Below are positions 48,361 through 57,344 of a DNA stretch of 64,000 nt, piece after piece. The notes beneath the pieces are model-generated. The model ran no database searches. It saw nothing but the letters and a program-made list of their open reading frames with translations, and was not told where the DNA came from. Each line of letters opens with the position of its first letter. Position 1 is the first letter of the stretch. Source of the stretch: an uncultured Bartonella sp. (lineage in GTDB: Bacteria; Pseudomonadota; Alphaproteobacteria; Rhizobiales; Rhizobiaceae); the NCBI GenBank assembly GCA_946478665.1, contig CAMLCZ010000001.1, positions 496,001 to 560,000 on the forward strand. Reading direction: 5' to 3'. A program made the position numbers and the translations under genes.

Positions 48361-48433
48361 TTCTATAATTCTCCATCATTGAATATGACTATAATGTGAT
48401 AAACCAAGTTAGAATTAATTGACAAGTTTTTCT

Positions 48434-48448
48434 TGACTCATAAAGTCA
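48434..48448. promoter_or_regulatory. RirA-type iron-responsive operator candidate
   Basis: A perfect inverted repeat TGACT-N5-AGTCA, which also fits the rhizobial iron-responsive operator TGA-N9-TCA. It lies 74 bases upstream of the hmuQ start and 125 bases upstream of the hutA ATG, between the divergent heme genes. In Rhizobiales RirA represses such genes when iron is sufficient. No rirA gene lies in this window; the assignment is by pattern and context. Confidence 0.62.
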
Positions 48449-48467
48449 TGTTTATTATGGGTACCAG

Positions 48468-48488
48468 ACCAACGTGAGGGTCGTTGGT
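48468..48488 (+). other. Leader hairpin upstream of hutA
   Basis: accaacg (48468-48474) pairs perfectly with cgttggt (48482-48488) over a seven-base loop, followed by ATTTTAG. It stands between the operator and the hutA start and would be in the 5' untranslated RNA. It might influence translation or early termination; the U run is weak. Confidence 0.4.
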
Positions 48489-48572
48489 ATTTTAGCTCAG
48501 CCAGCCAGTATAACGAGCAAGCCAAGCGCTTTCATTTACAATAAGCTATGTTTAAAAAGCTGGGTGTTTATT

Positions 48573-50756
48573 ATGTTGTCATTTTTTAAAACACGTTTGA
48601 AAAATCGTGTAGCACTGACCACGATTGCTATGATGATACCTGTCATGGCAATTGCTGAGGAAAGTGAAAACAACCACAAAAGCGAATTGAACCCAGTTAT
48701 CGTTAAATCCCAATCCAATTATTTAAAGCTTAATAAACCAACGGTTTTAACTGACAGAAGCACCGCAAACGATATTGAACAGAAACAAGTAGATGATGTT
48801 CACGATATTGGTCGGCTTGATCCATCCATCAGTTACAACGCGCAAAATGATAGTTTCACAATTCGGGGGCTTGATAGCAACCGCATTTTGACAACGATTG
48901 ACGGTATCCGCTTGCCTTGGCTTGATGACGTATCACGTGGTGTGAAGGGTGGCATTTCGATGTTCGATTTCGCTTCCTTGTCAACACTGGATATTATCCA
49001 TGGTTCAGACTCGAGCCTTTATGGATCAGGCGCGCTTGGTGGCGTTGTTGCGTTACGGACACTTGATCCAGAAGATCTTATTACTGGCGACAAAAATTGG
49101 GGTAGCCTGACAAAAGGCAGCTATGACTCAACTGATCGTAGCTGGCGTATTGATGAAGCTTTTGCATTACGGGCCAATCAAACTTATGCGCTGTTTCAAG
49201 GTGGCTATGCACGCGGCAAACAACGTTATAACAATGCAAATGGTGGTGGTTATGGAACCGCCCGTTCTGAAGAGAACCCGGCAACCTTTGATCAAGATAA
49301 TCTATTATTCAAAATATATCAGCATATTGACGGTTCACAGCGCATAGGTTTCACAGCAGAGCGCTTCAACCTCGACAAAGACATCGACGCTTACAATTCA
49401 TCTGCCATATATAAGCCTGGCTCGGTTGATAAAGATAATGAAAAGCGTCGCGAACGGCTATCCCTCTCCTATGATTATAATGGCGGTGGATTTCTTGATG
49501 AGGCGCACAGCATCATTTATTGGCAAAGACAACGGACTGATGAAGCAACTGAAGCAACCCGTGTCTCGATACCAATCGGTTATTACCAGCGCGACAATCT
49601 TATGCGCGACACCAGTTACGGTTTCAATTTTGCTGGTTTGAAAAAGATTGATGCTGGTCAGACAACACATACTTTGCGTATTTCTACCGATGTTGCAGCT
49701 TCAAAGTTTCAACAATATGCTGGTGGTGAAGATACTTGCCCACCACCACCTTTTAAAGGGCCTTTTATGGGGTGCAAATTTCTTCATACCAATCAATCTG
49801 ACGCACCAAATACCAATAGTACTGCCTTCGGCATTGCACTTGAAGATGAAATTGGCTTTATCGAAAACCGTTTTAGGGTAACACCAGGTGTGCGATATGA
49901 TTGGTACGACCACCGCCCCCAAGAAACTTCCACTTATGAACACGCCGCAGGTTTCACGGGTTACCCTTCAAATAGTAGCCATTCGAGACTTTCGCCAAAA
50001 ATGCGGTTTGAATGGGATGCCTTTAACAAGGTGACATTATATGCCCAATGGGCACAAGCTTTTCGTGCACCAAGCGTAACAGAACTCTATCTCAACTATA
50101 CCAATCCGGGATTTTATTATGTGAATGGTAATCCCAACCTTAAGCCCGAAACCAGTAATGGATATGATATTGGTGCGCGGCTTGGTGATGAATATTTGGG
50201 TGGTTCAATCAGCCTATTTACCAATGAATACAGAAACTTCATTGACCAGCTTGATCTCGGAGCAAATCGTGAATTTCTGATGTCTCGTAAACTTTATACC
50301 AATCGCGCCCATGTGCGTATTTCTGGTATAGAAGCAAAAACGCATTGGAATTTGACCAATGGTTGGCATACCAATGCGGCACTTGCCTATTCTGAAGGGA
50401 AGGATAAAGATACGGACGAACACCTGAATTCAGTTCCGGCATTAAAAGGTGTTGTTGGTTTGGGATATGCGCAAGATCAATGGGGATCCGATATTACTTT
50501 AACCGCCGCGGCAAAACGCAATAAAGTGCAGAATAACTCTGATTTTGCAAAAGCCCCAGGCTATACGCTTGTTGATCTGACGGGTTGGTGGGAACCTTTC
50601 GGCAAATCGGGACCACGCATACAGGCTGGCGTTTATAATCTCTTCGACAAACGTTATTGGAACGCTGTCGATCTACCGACCAATGCAACAAATCCCAAGG
50701 ATTATTATAGCGAACCCGGGCGCAGCTTCAAAGTATCTTTCGTCCAAAAATTCTAG
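48573..50756 (+). CDS. hutA: TonB-dependent heme/hemoglobin receptor
   Basis: Outer-membrane barrel that takes up heme using TonB energy. From ATG 48573 it is 727 residues with a signal peptide (ALTTIAMMIPVMAIA, cut before EESENN). The plug domain includes DSFTIRGLDSNRILTTIDGIRLP near 93-115. The barrel shows the heme-receptor signatures FRAPSVTELYL near 496-506 and NPNLKPETSNGYDIG near 521-535. The last residue is Phe, as expected for outer-membrane insertion. It is first gene of a hutA-hmuP-hmuS-hmuT-hmuU-hmuV series. The frame extends to 48474 without a signal-like start. Confidence 0.92.
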   Translation: MLSFFKTRLKNRVALTTIAMMIPVMAIAEESENNHKSELNPVIVKSQSNYLKLNKPTVLTDRSTANDIEQKQVDDVHDIGRLDPSISYNAQNDSFTIRGLDSNRILTTIDGIRLPWLDDVSRGVKGGISMFDFASLSTLDIIHGSDSSLYGSGALGGVVALRTLDPEDLITGDKNWGSLTKGSYDSTDRSWRIDEAFALRANQTYALFQGGYARGKQRYNNANGGGYGTARSEENPATFDQDNLLFKIYQHIDGSQRIGFTAERFNLDKDIDAYNSSAIYKPGSVDKDNEKRRERLSLSYDYNGGGFLDEAHSIIYWQRQRTDEATEATRVSIPIGYYQRDNLMRDTSYGFNFAGLKKIDAGQTTHTLRISTDVAASKFQQYAGGEDTCPPPPFKGPFMGCKFLHTNQSDAPNTNSTAFGIALEDEIGFIENRFRVTPGVRYDWYDHRPQETSTYEHAAGFTGYPSNSSHSRLSPKMRFEWDAFNKVTLYAQWAQAFRAPSVTELYLNYTNPGFYYVNGNPNLKPETSNGYDIGARLGDEYLGGSISLFTNEYRNFIDQLDLGANREFLMSRKLYTNRAHVRISGIEAKTHWNLTNGWHTNAALAYSEGKDKDTDEHLNSVPALKGVVGLGYAQDQWGSDITLTAAAKRNKVQNNSDFAKAPGYTLVDLTGWWEPFGKSGPRIQAGVYNLFDKRYWNAVDLPTNATNPKDYYSEPGRSFKVSFVQKF

Positions 50757-50850
50757 CAGGTTTTCATTGTGGAGCTTGTGTCACTGCTCGGTTCCAGCAA
50801 TAAAAACATGATAATTTTTGTCATATAAACAATAAATAGTTTGTCCAACA

Positions 50851-51024
50851 ATGAATAGAATACAGGAAAACAAAGCAGAAACTTCGAATACGCAACGCAA
50901 TGGTGTTCCAATCATCAATAGCAAAGATCTGTTTGGCGTTGCCAGTGAGGTTGTCATTATTCACGACGGCACAGAATATCGGCTCAAGATCACCAAATTG
51001 GGCAAGCTGATTTTAAACAAATAA
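50851..51024 (+). CDS. hmuP: Hemin uptake protein HemP/HmuP
   Basis: A 57-residue protein: after a polar start (MNRIQENKAETSN) it has the HemP/HmuP core INSKDLFGVASEVVIIHDG, then EYRLKITKLGKLILNK at the end. The pattern [ST]XXLFGG-X-EV-I-H-G-EYRLR-T-GKLIL is that of HmuP. In Bradyrhizobium HmuP acts as a co-activator for heme receptor genes. It sits between hutA and hmuS, where HmuP is expected. No strong ribosome site precedes the ATG. It is easily missed because of its size. Confidence 0.88.
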   Translation: MNRIQENKAETSNTQRNGVPIINSKDLFGVASEVVIIHDGTEYRLKITKLGKLILNK

Positions 51025-51041
51025 AACAGGCAATTACATTC

Positions 51042-52079
51042 ATGTCTTACACTGCGGAAGAAATTTTAGACCTAAGAGAGAAACACAAGGATCTGCGCGA
51101 TCTGGAATTTACAAATTCTATTGGCATATCAGAAGCGGAACTCTTCGATGCTTACTGCACGGTTAATCAGGCACAAAGATTACGCCCTGATGTATCACTG
51201 TTATTGAAACATGCAACCAAACTTAATGAAGTGCTTGCACTAACACGCAATGAATATGCCGTTCATGAAAGAACGGGGCATTTCCAAAATGTGTTTCAAG
51301 GTGTTGATGCATCATTGACATTGGGTGAAATTGACCTTCGGATATTTCAGGATAAATGGAAATTCGCCTTTGCCCGAGATATAACAATACATGACAATAA
51401 GCTGAAAAGTTTTCAGTTTTTTGATGCTTATGGCGATGCGATATTCAAGTTATATACCGAAAAAGATACCAATCTTGACGAATGGCACACGCTTAACTCA
51501 CTTCTTCAAGAAGGTGCGCCAACAAGTGCGGTGAAAACCTCTCTTTTAGTAAAAACTGATGATAAATCGACACAAGAGGCGAATATCGAGCTGTTTCGCC
51601 AGCGTTGGGAAAATATGACGGATGTTCATCAACTCCACGATATATTGACCGAACTGAAAATTGGACGACACGATGCTGTAAAACTCATTGGCACAGACTA
51701 CGCCAACAAGGTTGAGCTTAATTCAATTGAGCTTATGCTAAAAGGCGCCATTGACCAACAAATTCCGATTATGTGTTTTGTTGGAAATCCTGGTTGTATC
51801 CAAATTTTTACTGGCACAGTTCAAAATATCAAAACGGTTGATGGCTGGTTTAATATTCTTGATGAAAAATTTCATCTACACCTGCTCTCCTCGGGCATTG
51901 ATAGTGTTTGGTATGTGCGCAAACCGACAAGTGATGGGCATATCAGCTCGCTGGAAGCCTTTGACAACAAAGGGAGAATGATACTGCAATTTTTTGGTAA
52001 GCGAAATGCTGGTGACGCTGAACGGGAAGATTGGCGTTCATTGTTGGCAACGCTTCCATTGGTATCACCTGCTGAATAA
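51042..52079 (+). CDS. hmuS: Hemin-degrading factor / heme chaperone HmuS
   Basis: 345-residue cytoplasmic heme-handling protein built as two repeats of the same domain (about 30-165 and 200-335). Recognisable parts are LRDLEFTNSIGISEAELFDAY near 18-38, the heme-ligand His region in YAVHERTGHFQNVF near 68-81, and VGNPGCIQIFTGTVQNIKTVDGWFNILDEKFHLHL near 247-281. HmuS/HemS binds imported heme and passes it on or degrades it. It begins 17 bases after hmuP. Confidence 0.93.
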   Translation: MSYTAEEILDLREKHKDLRDLEFTNSIGISEAELFDAYCTVNQAQRLRPDVSLLLKHATKLNEVLALTRNEYAVHERTGHFQNVFQGVDASLTLGEIDLRIFQDKWKFAFARDITIHDNKLKSFQFFDAYGDAIFKLYTEKDTNLDEWHTLNSLLQEGAPTSAVKTSLLVKTDDKSTQEANIELFRQRWENMTDVHQLHDILTELKIGRHDAVKLIGTDYANKVELNSIELMLKGAIDQQIPIMCFVGNPGCIQIFTGTVQNIKTVDGWFNILDEKFHLHLLSSGIDSVWYVRKPTSDGHISSLEAFDNKGRMILQFFGKRNAGDAEREDWRSLLATLPLVSPAE

Positions 52080-52100
52080 AATTTATTCGAGAGGCATAAT

Positions 52101-53048
52101 ATGTCGTTCAAAACTTCTGTCCTTGCCAACGACTTTTTCAGGGTTATTTGTCATAACTTGACAAAAATCTGGCATGTTTTTTTTACTGGTTTCATCCTTC
52201 TTCCAGTTGTTTTCAATATGTCAGTGTTGGCAAGGACAGTTTCTGAACTTCCCGAACAGGGAAAACTTGTTTCGATTGGAGGATCGCTAACAGAAATTGT
52301 TTATGCTCTTGGTGCTGAAAATCGTCTGATAGCCCGTGATACAACAAGCCATTATCCGCCGGATGCAAGCAAATTACCAGACGTTGGATATATGCGTAAT
52401 CTCTCACCAGAAGGCGTACTTTCACTGTCTCCTGATGGCATACTGCTTATTGAAGGCAGTGGCCCACCATCAACCATTGAAATACTTGCACATGCTGAAG
52501 TTCCGATGGTTATCATACCTGAACATTTTACCCAGAATGGTGTAATCCAGAAAATATTGAAAGTGGGTCAAGCACTGCATCAAAATGAGCAAGCCAAAAA
52601 GCTTACAGACCGTATAGAATATGACTTTTCTGAAAATGATAAGCTATTACACAAAATTACCCAGGCTAAACGGGTTCCGCCTAAAAGAATTTTGTTTGTC
52701 ATGACCATACAAAACGGCCGTATCATGGCTGCTGGCAAAAACACTGCGGCAGATGGAATGATCGCACTTTCAGGCGGAACAAACGCAGTTACCGATTATG
52801 ATGGTTATAAGCTTATCAACGATGAAGCTATTATTAATGCCGCACCTGATTTTATTTTAATGATGAGCCACGCTGGCTCAACCACGACAATCGACCAAGT
52901 TCTTGCCTTGCCAGCTATACAAATGACACCGGCGGGTAAGAATAAAGCTGTCATACAGATGGATGGGCTTTATTTGTTGAGCTTTGGTCCAAGAACAGCA
53001 TTGGCGGCCAGAGATGTCATCAACGTTCTATATAAGGACGAACTCTAG
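52101..53048 (+). CDS. hmuT: Periplasmic heme-binding protein HmuT
   Basis: Solute-binding component of the heme ABC importer. 315 residues with a long N-terminal region whose hydrophobic core IWHVFFTGFILLPVVFNMSVLA (about 23-44) is the export signal. The mature part starts RTVSELPEQGKLVSIGGSLTEIVYALGAENRLIARDTTSHYP, and the conserved heme-ligand Tyr region DVGYMRNLSPEGVLSLSPDGILL lies near 93-115. No lipobox is clear. Located between hmuS and hmuU as in rhizobial and Bartonella (hutB) loci. Confidence 0.92.
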   Translation: MSFKTSVLANDFFRVICHNLTKIWHVFFTGFILLPVVFNMSVLARTVSELPEQGKLVSIGGSLTEIVYALGAENRLIARDTTSHYPPDASKLPDVGYMRNLSPEGVLSLSPDGILLIEGSGPPSTIEILAHAEVPMVIIPEHFTQNGVIQKILKVGQALHQNEQAKKLTDRIEYDFSENDKLLHKITQAKRVPPKRILFVMTIQNGRIMAAGKNTAADGMIALSGGTNAVTDYDGYKLINDEAIINAAPDFILMMSHAGSTTTIDQVLALPAIQMTPAGKNKAVIQMDGLYLLSFGPRTALAARDVINVLYKDEL

Positions 53049-53174
53049 TATTTTACAGGATTTCTTTGATAAGCCTGCGCGTTTTAAGCTGAATATGTCC
53101 ATTATTTAAAAACGACAAATAGAGATCGTGACGAAAACGATAATGTTATTTTCTCGCACAAGAGAACACGCAAG

Positions 53175-54251
53175 ATGAAAGCCCTTAACAGTACAATAAA
53201 GACGGTTATTGATGATCGGATATGCCGAGCAAAGCTGGCGATCTTCATTCTATCAATTTTACTATTATTCAGTATGTGGTTCAGCCTTGTTATTGGGGCT
53301 TATGACGTTTCAGTCAAAAATTTTATTCAATCCCTTTTATCGTCTTATCATCATGAAACGACCTTCACCCGAGATTATCTTGTTATTATGAATATCAGAT
53401 TGCCGCGTCTCGCTCTTGGTGTGATGGTTGGGGCTGCACTTTCTGTATCGGGTGTTCTCATGCAAGGACTGTTTCGTAATCCCTTGGCTGATCCGGGCAT
53501 CATGGGAATTTCATCGGGTGCCGGCTTAGGGGCTGTTTCTATGATTGTGCTAGGTGGCTCTATGCCCAGTATTTCCCTATTATTGGGAAAATTTCATATT
53601 GCTATTGGCGCTTTTATCGGTGCCCTCATAACAACATTTATTCTTTATGCTATTGCCACCCGACAAGGCCGCACCTCTATAGCAACCATGTTATTGGCGG
53701 GAATTACATTGAGTGCATTATGCGCCAGCGCGCTGGGCATATTGGTTTTTATGGCCAATGACCATCAGTTGCGTGACATAACATTCTGGAATTTGGGATC
53801 GCTTGCCGGCACGACCTGGTCACGTGTATGGCTTTGTTGCCCTTTTATTGTATCTGGCCTGCTATTTTCGCCATTTTTGACGCGCGCGATGAACGCTTTT
53901 TCTCTGGGGGAAGCTGTTGCGGGGCATTTAGGTTTTTCAGTCCAGCGTACAAAATATTTTGTCATTCTACTTGTCGCTCTCATGTGCGGTGCAGCTGTTG
54001 CGGTTAGCGGTATTATTGGTTTTATTGGAATTGTTATCCCCCATATCCTAAGATTAACAATTGGACCCGATCATCGCTATCTTATCATTGGTTCAGCCTT
54101 ATTGGGTGCCAGTATTCTCATTCTAGCAGACACGTTTTCGCGCTTTATCGTTGCGCCAGCAGAGTTACCCATTGGTATTGTAACGTCATTGTTGGGCGCA
54201 CCATTTTTTCTATGGATATTGCTACGCCAACGCGGAGCCATTGACCAATGA
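53175..54251 (+). CDS. hmuU: Heme ABC transporter permease HmuU
   Basis: 358-residue FecCD-family permease with about ten membrane helices. Family motifs: RLPRLALGVMVGAALSVSGVLMQGLFRNPLADPGIMGISSGAGLGAV near 74-120, and the coupling-loop and end motif GIIGFIGIVIPHILRLTIGPDHR near 278-300. It forms the channel of the heme importer with HmuV. Its stop overlaps the hmuV start by four bases. The equivalent in Bartonella is called HutC. Confidence 0.95.
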   Translation: MKALNSTIKTVIDDRICRAKLAIFILSILLLFSMWFSLVIGAYDVSVKNFIQSLLSSYHHETTFTRDYLVIMNIRLPRLALGVMVGAALSVSGVLMQGLFRNPLADPGIMGISSGAGLGAVSMIVLGGSMPSISLLLGKFHIAIGAFIGALITTFILYAIATRQGRTSIATMLLAGITLSALCASALGILVFMANDHQLRDITFWNLGSLAGTTWSRVWLCCPFIVSGLLFSPFLTRAMNAFSLGEAVAGHLGFSVQRTKYFVILLVALMCGAAVAVSGIIGFIGIVIPHILRLTIGPDHRYLIIGSALLGASILILADTFSRFIVAPAELPIGIVTSLLGAPFFLWILLRQRGAIDQ

Positions 54252-55042
54252 TAGAAATAAAAAACCTTAACGTGAAACGTGGCAACAAGGTCATATTGCA
54301 CAACTTGAATTTTACAGCCCTTGCTGGAAATCTGACAACCATTATTGGTCCCAATGGTTCAGGAAAAACGACCCTTATCAAAGCATTAAGCGGTGATCTT
54401 AAATATAGCGGGGTCATCCAGTTAAACGGTAAAGATATTGCAAGCGAGACAGCGAGACACCTTGCCTTACAACGAGCTATATTGCCGCAATCGACAGCGT
54501 TGAGTTTTCCATTTCTGGTTAATGAGGTTGTAAAGCTTGGTCTTTCAGCAGATGTGGAAAGATTACAAAAGCAAAAATATTTACCAGAACTAGCCCTAGA
54601 GCGGGTTGATCTTGCTGGTTACGGAAACAGGTACTATCAAGAATTGTCGGGGGGTGAACAGGCACGCGTACAACTTGCTCGTGTGTTATGCCAAATATGG
54701 TCACCCAGCTATAACAATAATCCCTGTTGGCTTTTGCTGGATGAGCCAGTCGCCAGTCTTGATATTCGTCACCAGCTTGTTGTTATGGACATTGCGCGTG
54801 ATTTTGCTAACCGTGGCGGTGGTGTCGTAACAATTTTGCATGATCTTAATCTAGCTTCTCATTACAGCGATAAAATTGTATTACTGCATCAGGGAAGCAT
54901 ATCTTATGAAGGCACACCGCGTGAGGTGTTAACGACACAAAACTTACGGGACATTTATCAATGCAATTTGTCTGTCGGGACAATTCCTGATGATAAGGTA
55001 CCTTTTATTTTGCCTCAATCCGTGTTTACGCCTCAGGGATAG
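54248..55042 (+). CDS. hmuV: Heme ABC transporter ATP-binding protein HmuV
   Basis: 264-residue ATPase of the heme importer. Walker A GPNGSGKTT near 36-44, Q-loop in AILPQSTALSFPF, signature ELSGGEQARVQLARVL near 134-149, Walker B WLLLDEPVASLD near 162-173, and the switch His in ILHDLNLASHYSD near 199. The insertion CQIWSPSYNNNPCW before Walker B is usual in HmuV. Translationally coupled to hmuU. Its end overlaps the opposite-strand gene by 17 bases. Confidence 0.95.
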   Translation: MIEIKNLNVKRGNKVILHNLNFTALAGNLTTIIGPNGSGKTTLIKALSGDLKYSGVIQLNGKDIASETARHLALQRAILPQSTALSFPFLVNEVVKLGLSADVERLQKQKYLPELALERVDLAGYGNRYYQELSGGEQARVQLARVLCQIWSPSYNNNPCWLLLDEPVASLDIRHQLVVMDIARDFANRGGGVVTILHDLNLASHYSDKIVLLHQGSISYEGTPREVLTTQNLRDIYQCNLSVGTIPDDKVPFILPQSVFTPQG

Positions 55043-55634
55043 CTGGTTCTCCAAGAGATAACATAAGCCTATTTGCCCAATTAAAAAAACTAACAGCGTG
55101 TATAACATCGCTTATTTCATCATCATGCAATCCTGACGCTTTCAGTTCTTCTATATGGGAACTGGTCAAGGCTGATGGCGTTTGCGTCAGAGCTTTGGCA
55201 ACAGCGATAATTGCATTCCAACGTCGCCCCAAATCAACACCTGTCCCCTCCTCTAAAAGACGATCAACATCTTTATCCCGTTTTGAATAGACTGCTGCAT
55301 GACGAGCATGAACAGAGGCACAATATATACAACCATTTACCCGCGATGTCGCGGCAGCAGCCAATTCACGCTCCGCACGCGGAAGCCCATCAATGGTATT
55401 ATAGAAAATATCTTTATCAGTGCGTGTTCGTGCCTCCAACACATCGGGATCGCGTGCAAGAAGCCTGAAATAGGCTGATTTTGTGCGGGCAGGCTCTACC
55501 AATGACTTGATTTCATGTTCAGTTAATTCAGTTTCATCAATTGGGGTTACCCATGGCAGCCAATCCAAGTTAGCTCGGGAAAACTGTACCGGTGCTTTAT
55601 GGCTATCGTTTTGTGGTTTTTCATTGAATGACAT
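55026..55634 (-). CDS. Alkylhydroperoxidase/CMD-fold protein (Avi_7169-like)
   Basis: 202 residues of the AhpD/carboxymuconolactone decarboxylase family. The redox motif is CIYCASVHARHAAVYSK near 111-127: CXXC followed by the H-X3-H proton relay. The N-terminal part (LDWLPWVTPIDETELTEHEI) matches, from memory, the TIGR04030 'Avi_7169' subgroup, found next to a CMD protein and a luciferase-like monooxygenase, as here. Reaction unknown; probably a thiol-dependent peroxidase. It overlaps the 3' end of hmuV on the opposite strand by 17 bases. Confidence 0.82.
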   Translation of the reverse strand: MSFNEKPQNDSHKAPVQFSRANLDWLPWVTPIDETELTEHEIKSLVEPARTKSAYFRLLARDPDVLEARTRTDKDIFYNTIDGLPRAERELAAAATSRVNGCIYCASVHARHAAVYSKRDKDVDRLLEEGTGVDLGRRWNAIIAVAKALTQTPSALTSSHIEELKASGLHDDEISDVIHAVSFFNWANRLMLSLGEPAIPEA

Positions 55635-55714
55635 GACGCATTCTACCTATCTTATTTGAATGAAAGGGAAATAGTATTTCTGTTATATTTTCAGCGTATT
55701 ATCGAAATATATCA

Positions 55715-56287
55715 TCAGGCTATTTGCGATAATACCTGTAAGCCAATAACCAGTTTGATTTGAAAGCACAGAAACGATACGAGCTGCGATAATGTTACTA
55801 TGTCGTTTTCTTGCCAACCATTTGCTGTCAGAGCATCAATATCTTTCTTTTTACTATCTCGCGGGTGAAATACCAAAAGATGTGTATGGTTAAGTGCACT
55901 CGTTAGCTTTTTTGTAAGTTTATCATCTTCTTCCTTGCTTGCCTGCCATATTCTTCCATTCAAATCTTCACGGGTGAGTGGTCCTGCCAGATATTGACCA
56001 AATGGACCTGAGCTTTTTGCTTCAACAGTAATAGCGCGAATACTATCTAGCAGTTGAGGTTCTACGGCTTGCAGCTGACTTTCATAGAATTTTATTGCCT
56101 GTTTATGTTGATGAAGATGAGCAACAAAAACAGCAATCGCAAATCGCTCTGCCTGTGTGAAACGAGCCTGAGGCTCGACATGAAATAGCGCATCATAGCT
56201 TTTCTGCGATTGTTCGATCGTGATCGGACGTCTTTTACGGATAGCAAGAGGTTGCCCAACAAGTAGATCAATAACATCAACACTCAT
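55715..56287 (-). CDS. CMD-domain protein (Avi_7170-like)
   Basis: 190 residues from ATG 56287 (MSVDVIDLLVGQPLAI), which has GGAG nine bases upstream; a longer frame to 56371 would overlap the monooxygenase gene. It has a carboxymuconolactone-decarboxylase-like helical fold: ARFTQAERFAIAVFVAHLHQHKQAIKFYESQL and LVFHPRDSKKKDIDALTANGWQENDIVTLSQLVSFLCFQIKLVIGLQVL. It lacks the CXXC redox pair, keeping one Cys in FLCFQ. Fits the TIGR04029 'Avi_7170' group, a steady partner of its two neighbours. Function unknown. Confidence 0.78.
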   Translation of the reverse strand: MSVDVIDLLVGQPLAIRKRRPITIEQSQKSYDALFHVEPQARFTQAERFAIAVFVAHLHQHKQAIKFYESQLQAVEPQLLDSIRAITVEAKSSGPFGQYLAGPLTREDLNGRIWQASKEEDDKLTKKLTSALNHTHLLVFHPRDSKKKDIDALTANGWQENDIVTLSQLVSFLCFQIKLVIGLQVLSQIA

Positions 56288-56333
56288 AATATTCTCCAAT
56301 GGCGTGCCTAAATACGGATTTCGATTCATATTG

Positions 56334-57344
56334 TTAATGTTGCAAAACAGGGATACCGAGTGCTGGTGCAACTTCTTTTGCCGTTAAAGCAATCGACTTC
56401 ATGATATCTTCATGTGGTGGATCAACAGAATGCACCTGAAATACAATATCGGTCGCTCTTTGCAGTGCGGTATCTCTCTTCAGCGATTTGATAACATCGT
56501 CTGGTGTGCCAACATGTTGGTCAACGGCATTGATTAGGTCTTCAAGCGAGTCACTTTTTGCTTTCTGCCCTGCTCTTCCGAAACGCTCCGCCGCACTTTT
56601 CAACCCCTTCTCTGCCAGTTGCAAGGCATGTGCGCGATCGGTTGATACAAACAAGCTGCGCGATGCCATAATACGCGGTGTTACACCTTTCGGCAAAGCG
56701 GCAAGATACGCATCAATAATTGGATTTTGTATATCCCAAAGTGAAGCATCTGGATTTTCGCTATGCCGCGGCTGGGTGCGCGATAGCATCAATCCATCAC
56801 CGGCTTCACCTGCCAATTTTCCCCCGAAAGGTGAAAATGTCGCCATCCAGAATCTTTTAAGAAGATGAGGCGCTGCAGGATATAGATGGTTTCCTCCCCA
56901 CAGATCCTCCCCTGAAAAAGCACGCCGCAAAACTGTTAAATTTTTGGCGTAAACATCGCCCCTTTTGTCGGGATTGACGCCAAAGACTTCAAAAGACTCT
57001 CGTGTACCACCCGTTCCAAAACCCAGTTCCAAACGTCCATTCGACAATAGATCAAGCACTGCCGCATCTTCTGCTACGCGCACCGGATTTTCCATCGGAA
57101 GCGTTATCACCCCCGTCCCCAATCTGATCGCGTTGGTCTTAGCGGCCAAATTTGCCAGAAACACAAATGGTGATGGCAACCCACCTTCCACAGGGTGGAA
57201 ATGGTGTTGGGCAACCCAAGCCGTTTCATATCCTAATGCTTCGGCATAACTGATTTGTTCTTCCGCTAATCGATACCGTTCACCAGCGGGTACGCTATCG
57301 AGCAGACGGGTGAAAAAACCAAGTCGTTTTTGACTATGTGTCAT
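56334..57344 (-). CDS. Luciferase-like FMN-dependent monooxygenase (KPN_01858-like)
   Basis: 336-residue TIM-barrel flavin monooxygenase of the bacterial luciferase family. KRLGFFTRLLDSVPAGERYRLAEEQISYAEALGYETAWVAQHHF near 5-48 and LGTGVITLPMENPVRVAEDAAVLDLLSNGRLELGFGTGG near 75-113 bear the flavin-binding and substrate-side residues. It matches the TIGR04027 subgroup as I recall. First gene of the three-gene cassette 55026-57344; substrate unknown, possibly a sulfur- or nitrogen-containing compound. It is divergent from the tor operon across a long AT-rich gap. Confidence 0.82.
   Translation of the reverse strand: MTHSQKRLGFFTRLLDSVPAGERYRLAEEQISYAEALGYETAWVAQHHFHPVEGGLPSPFVFLANLAAKTNAIRLGTGVITLPMENPVRVAEDAAVLDLLSNGRLELGFGTGGTRESFEVFGVNPDKRGDVYAKNLTVLRRAFSGEDLWGGNHLYPAAPHLLKRFWMATFSPFGGKLAGEAGDGLMLSRTQPRHSENPDASLWDIQNPIIDAYLAALPKGVTPRIMASRSLFVSTDRAHALQLAEKGLKSAAERFGRAGQKAKSDSLEDLINAVDQHVGTPDDVIKSLKRDTALQRATDIVFQVHSVDPPHEDIMKSIALTAKEVAPALGIPVLQH

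Noticed and set aside
48474-48572. Longer N-terminus for the heme receptor
   Set aside because: The extension starts at a GTG inside the leader hairpin and gives no signal peptide; ATG 48573 does.
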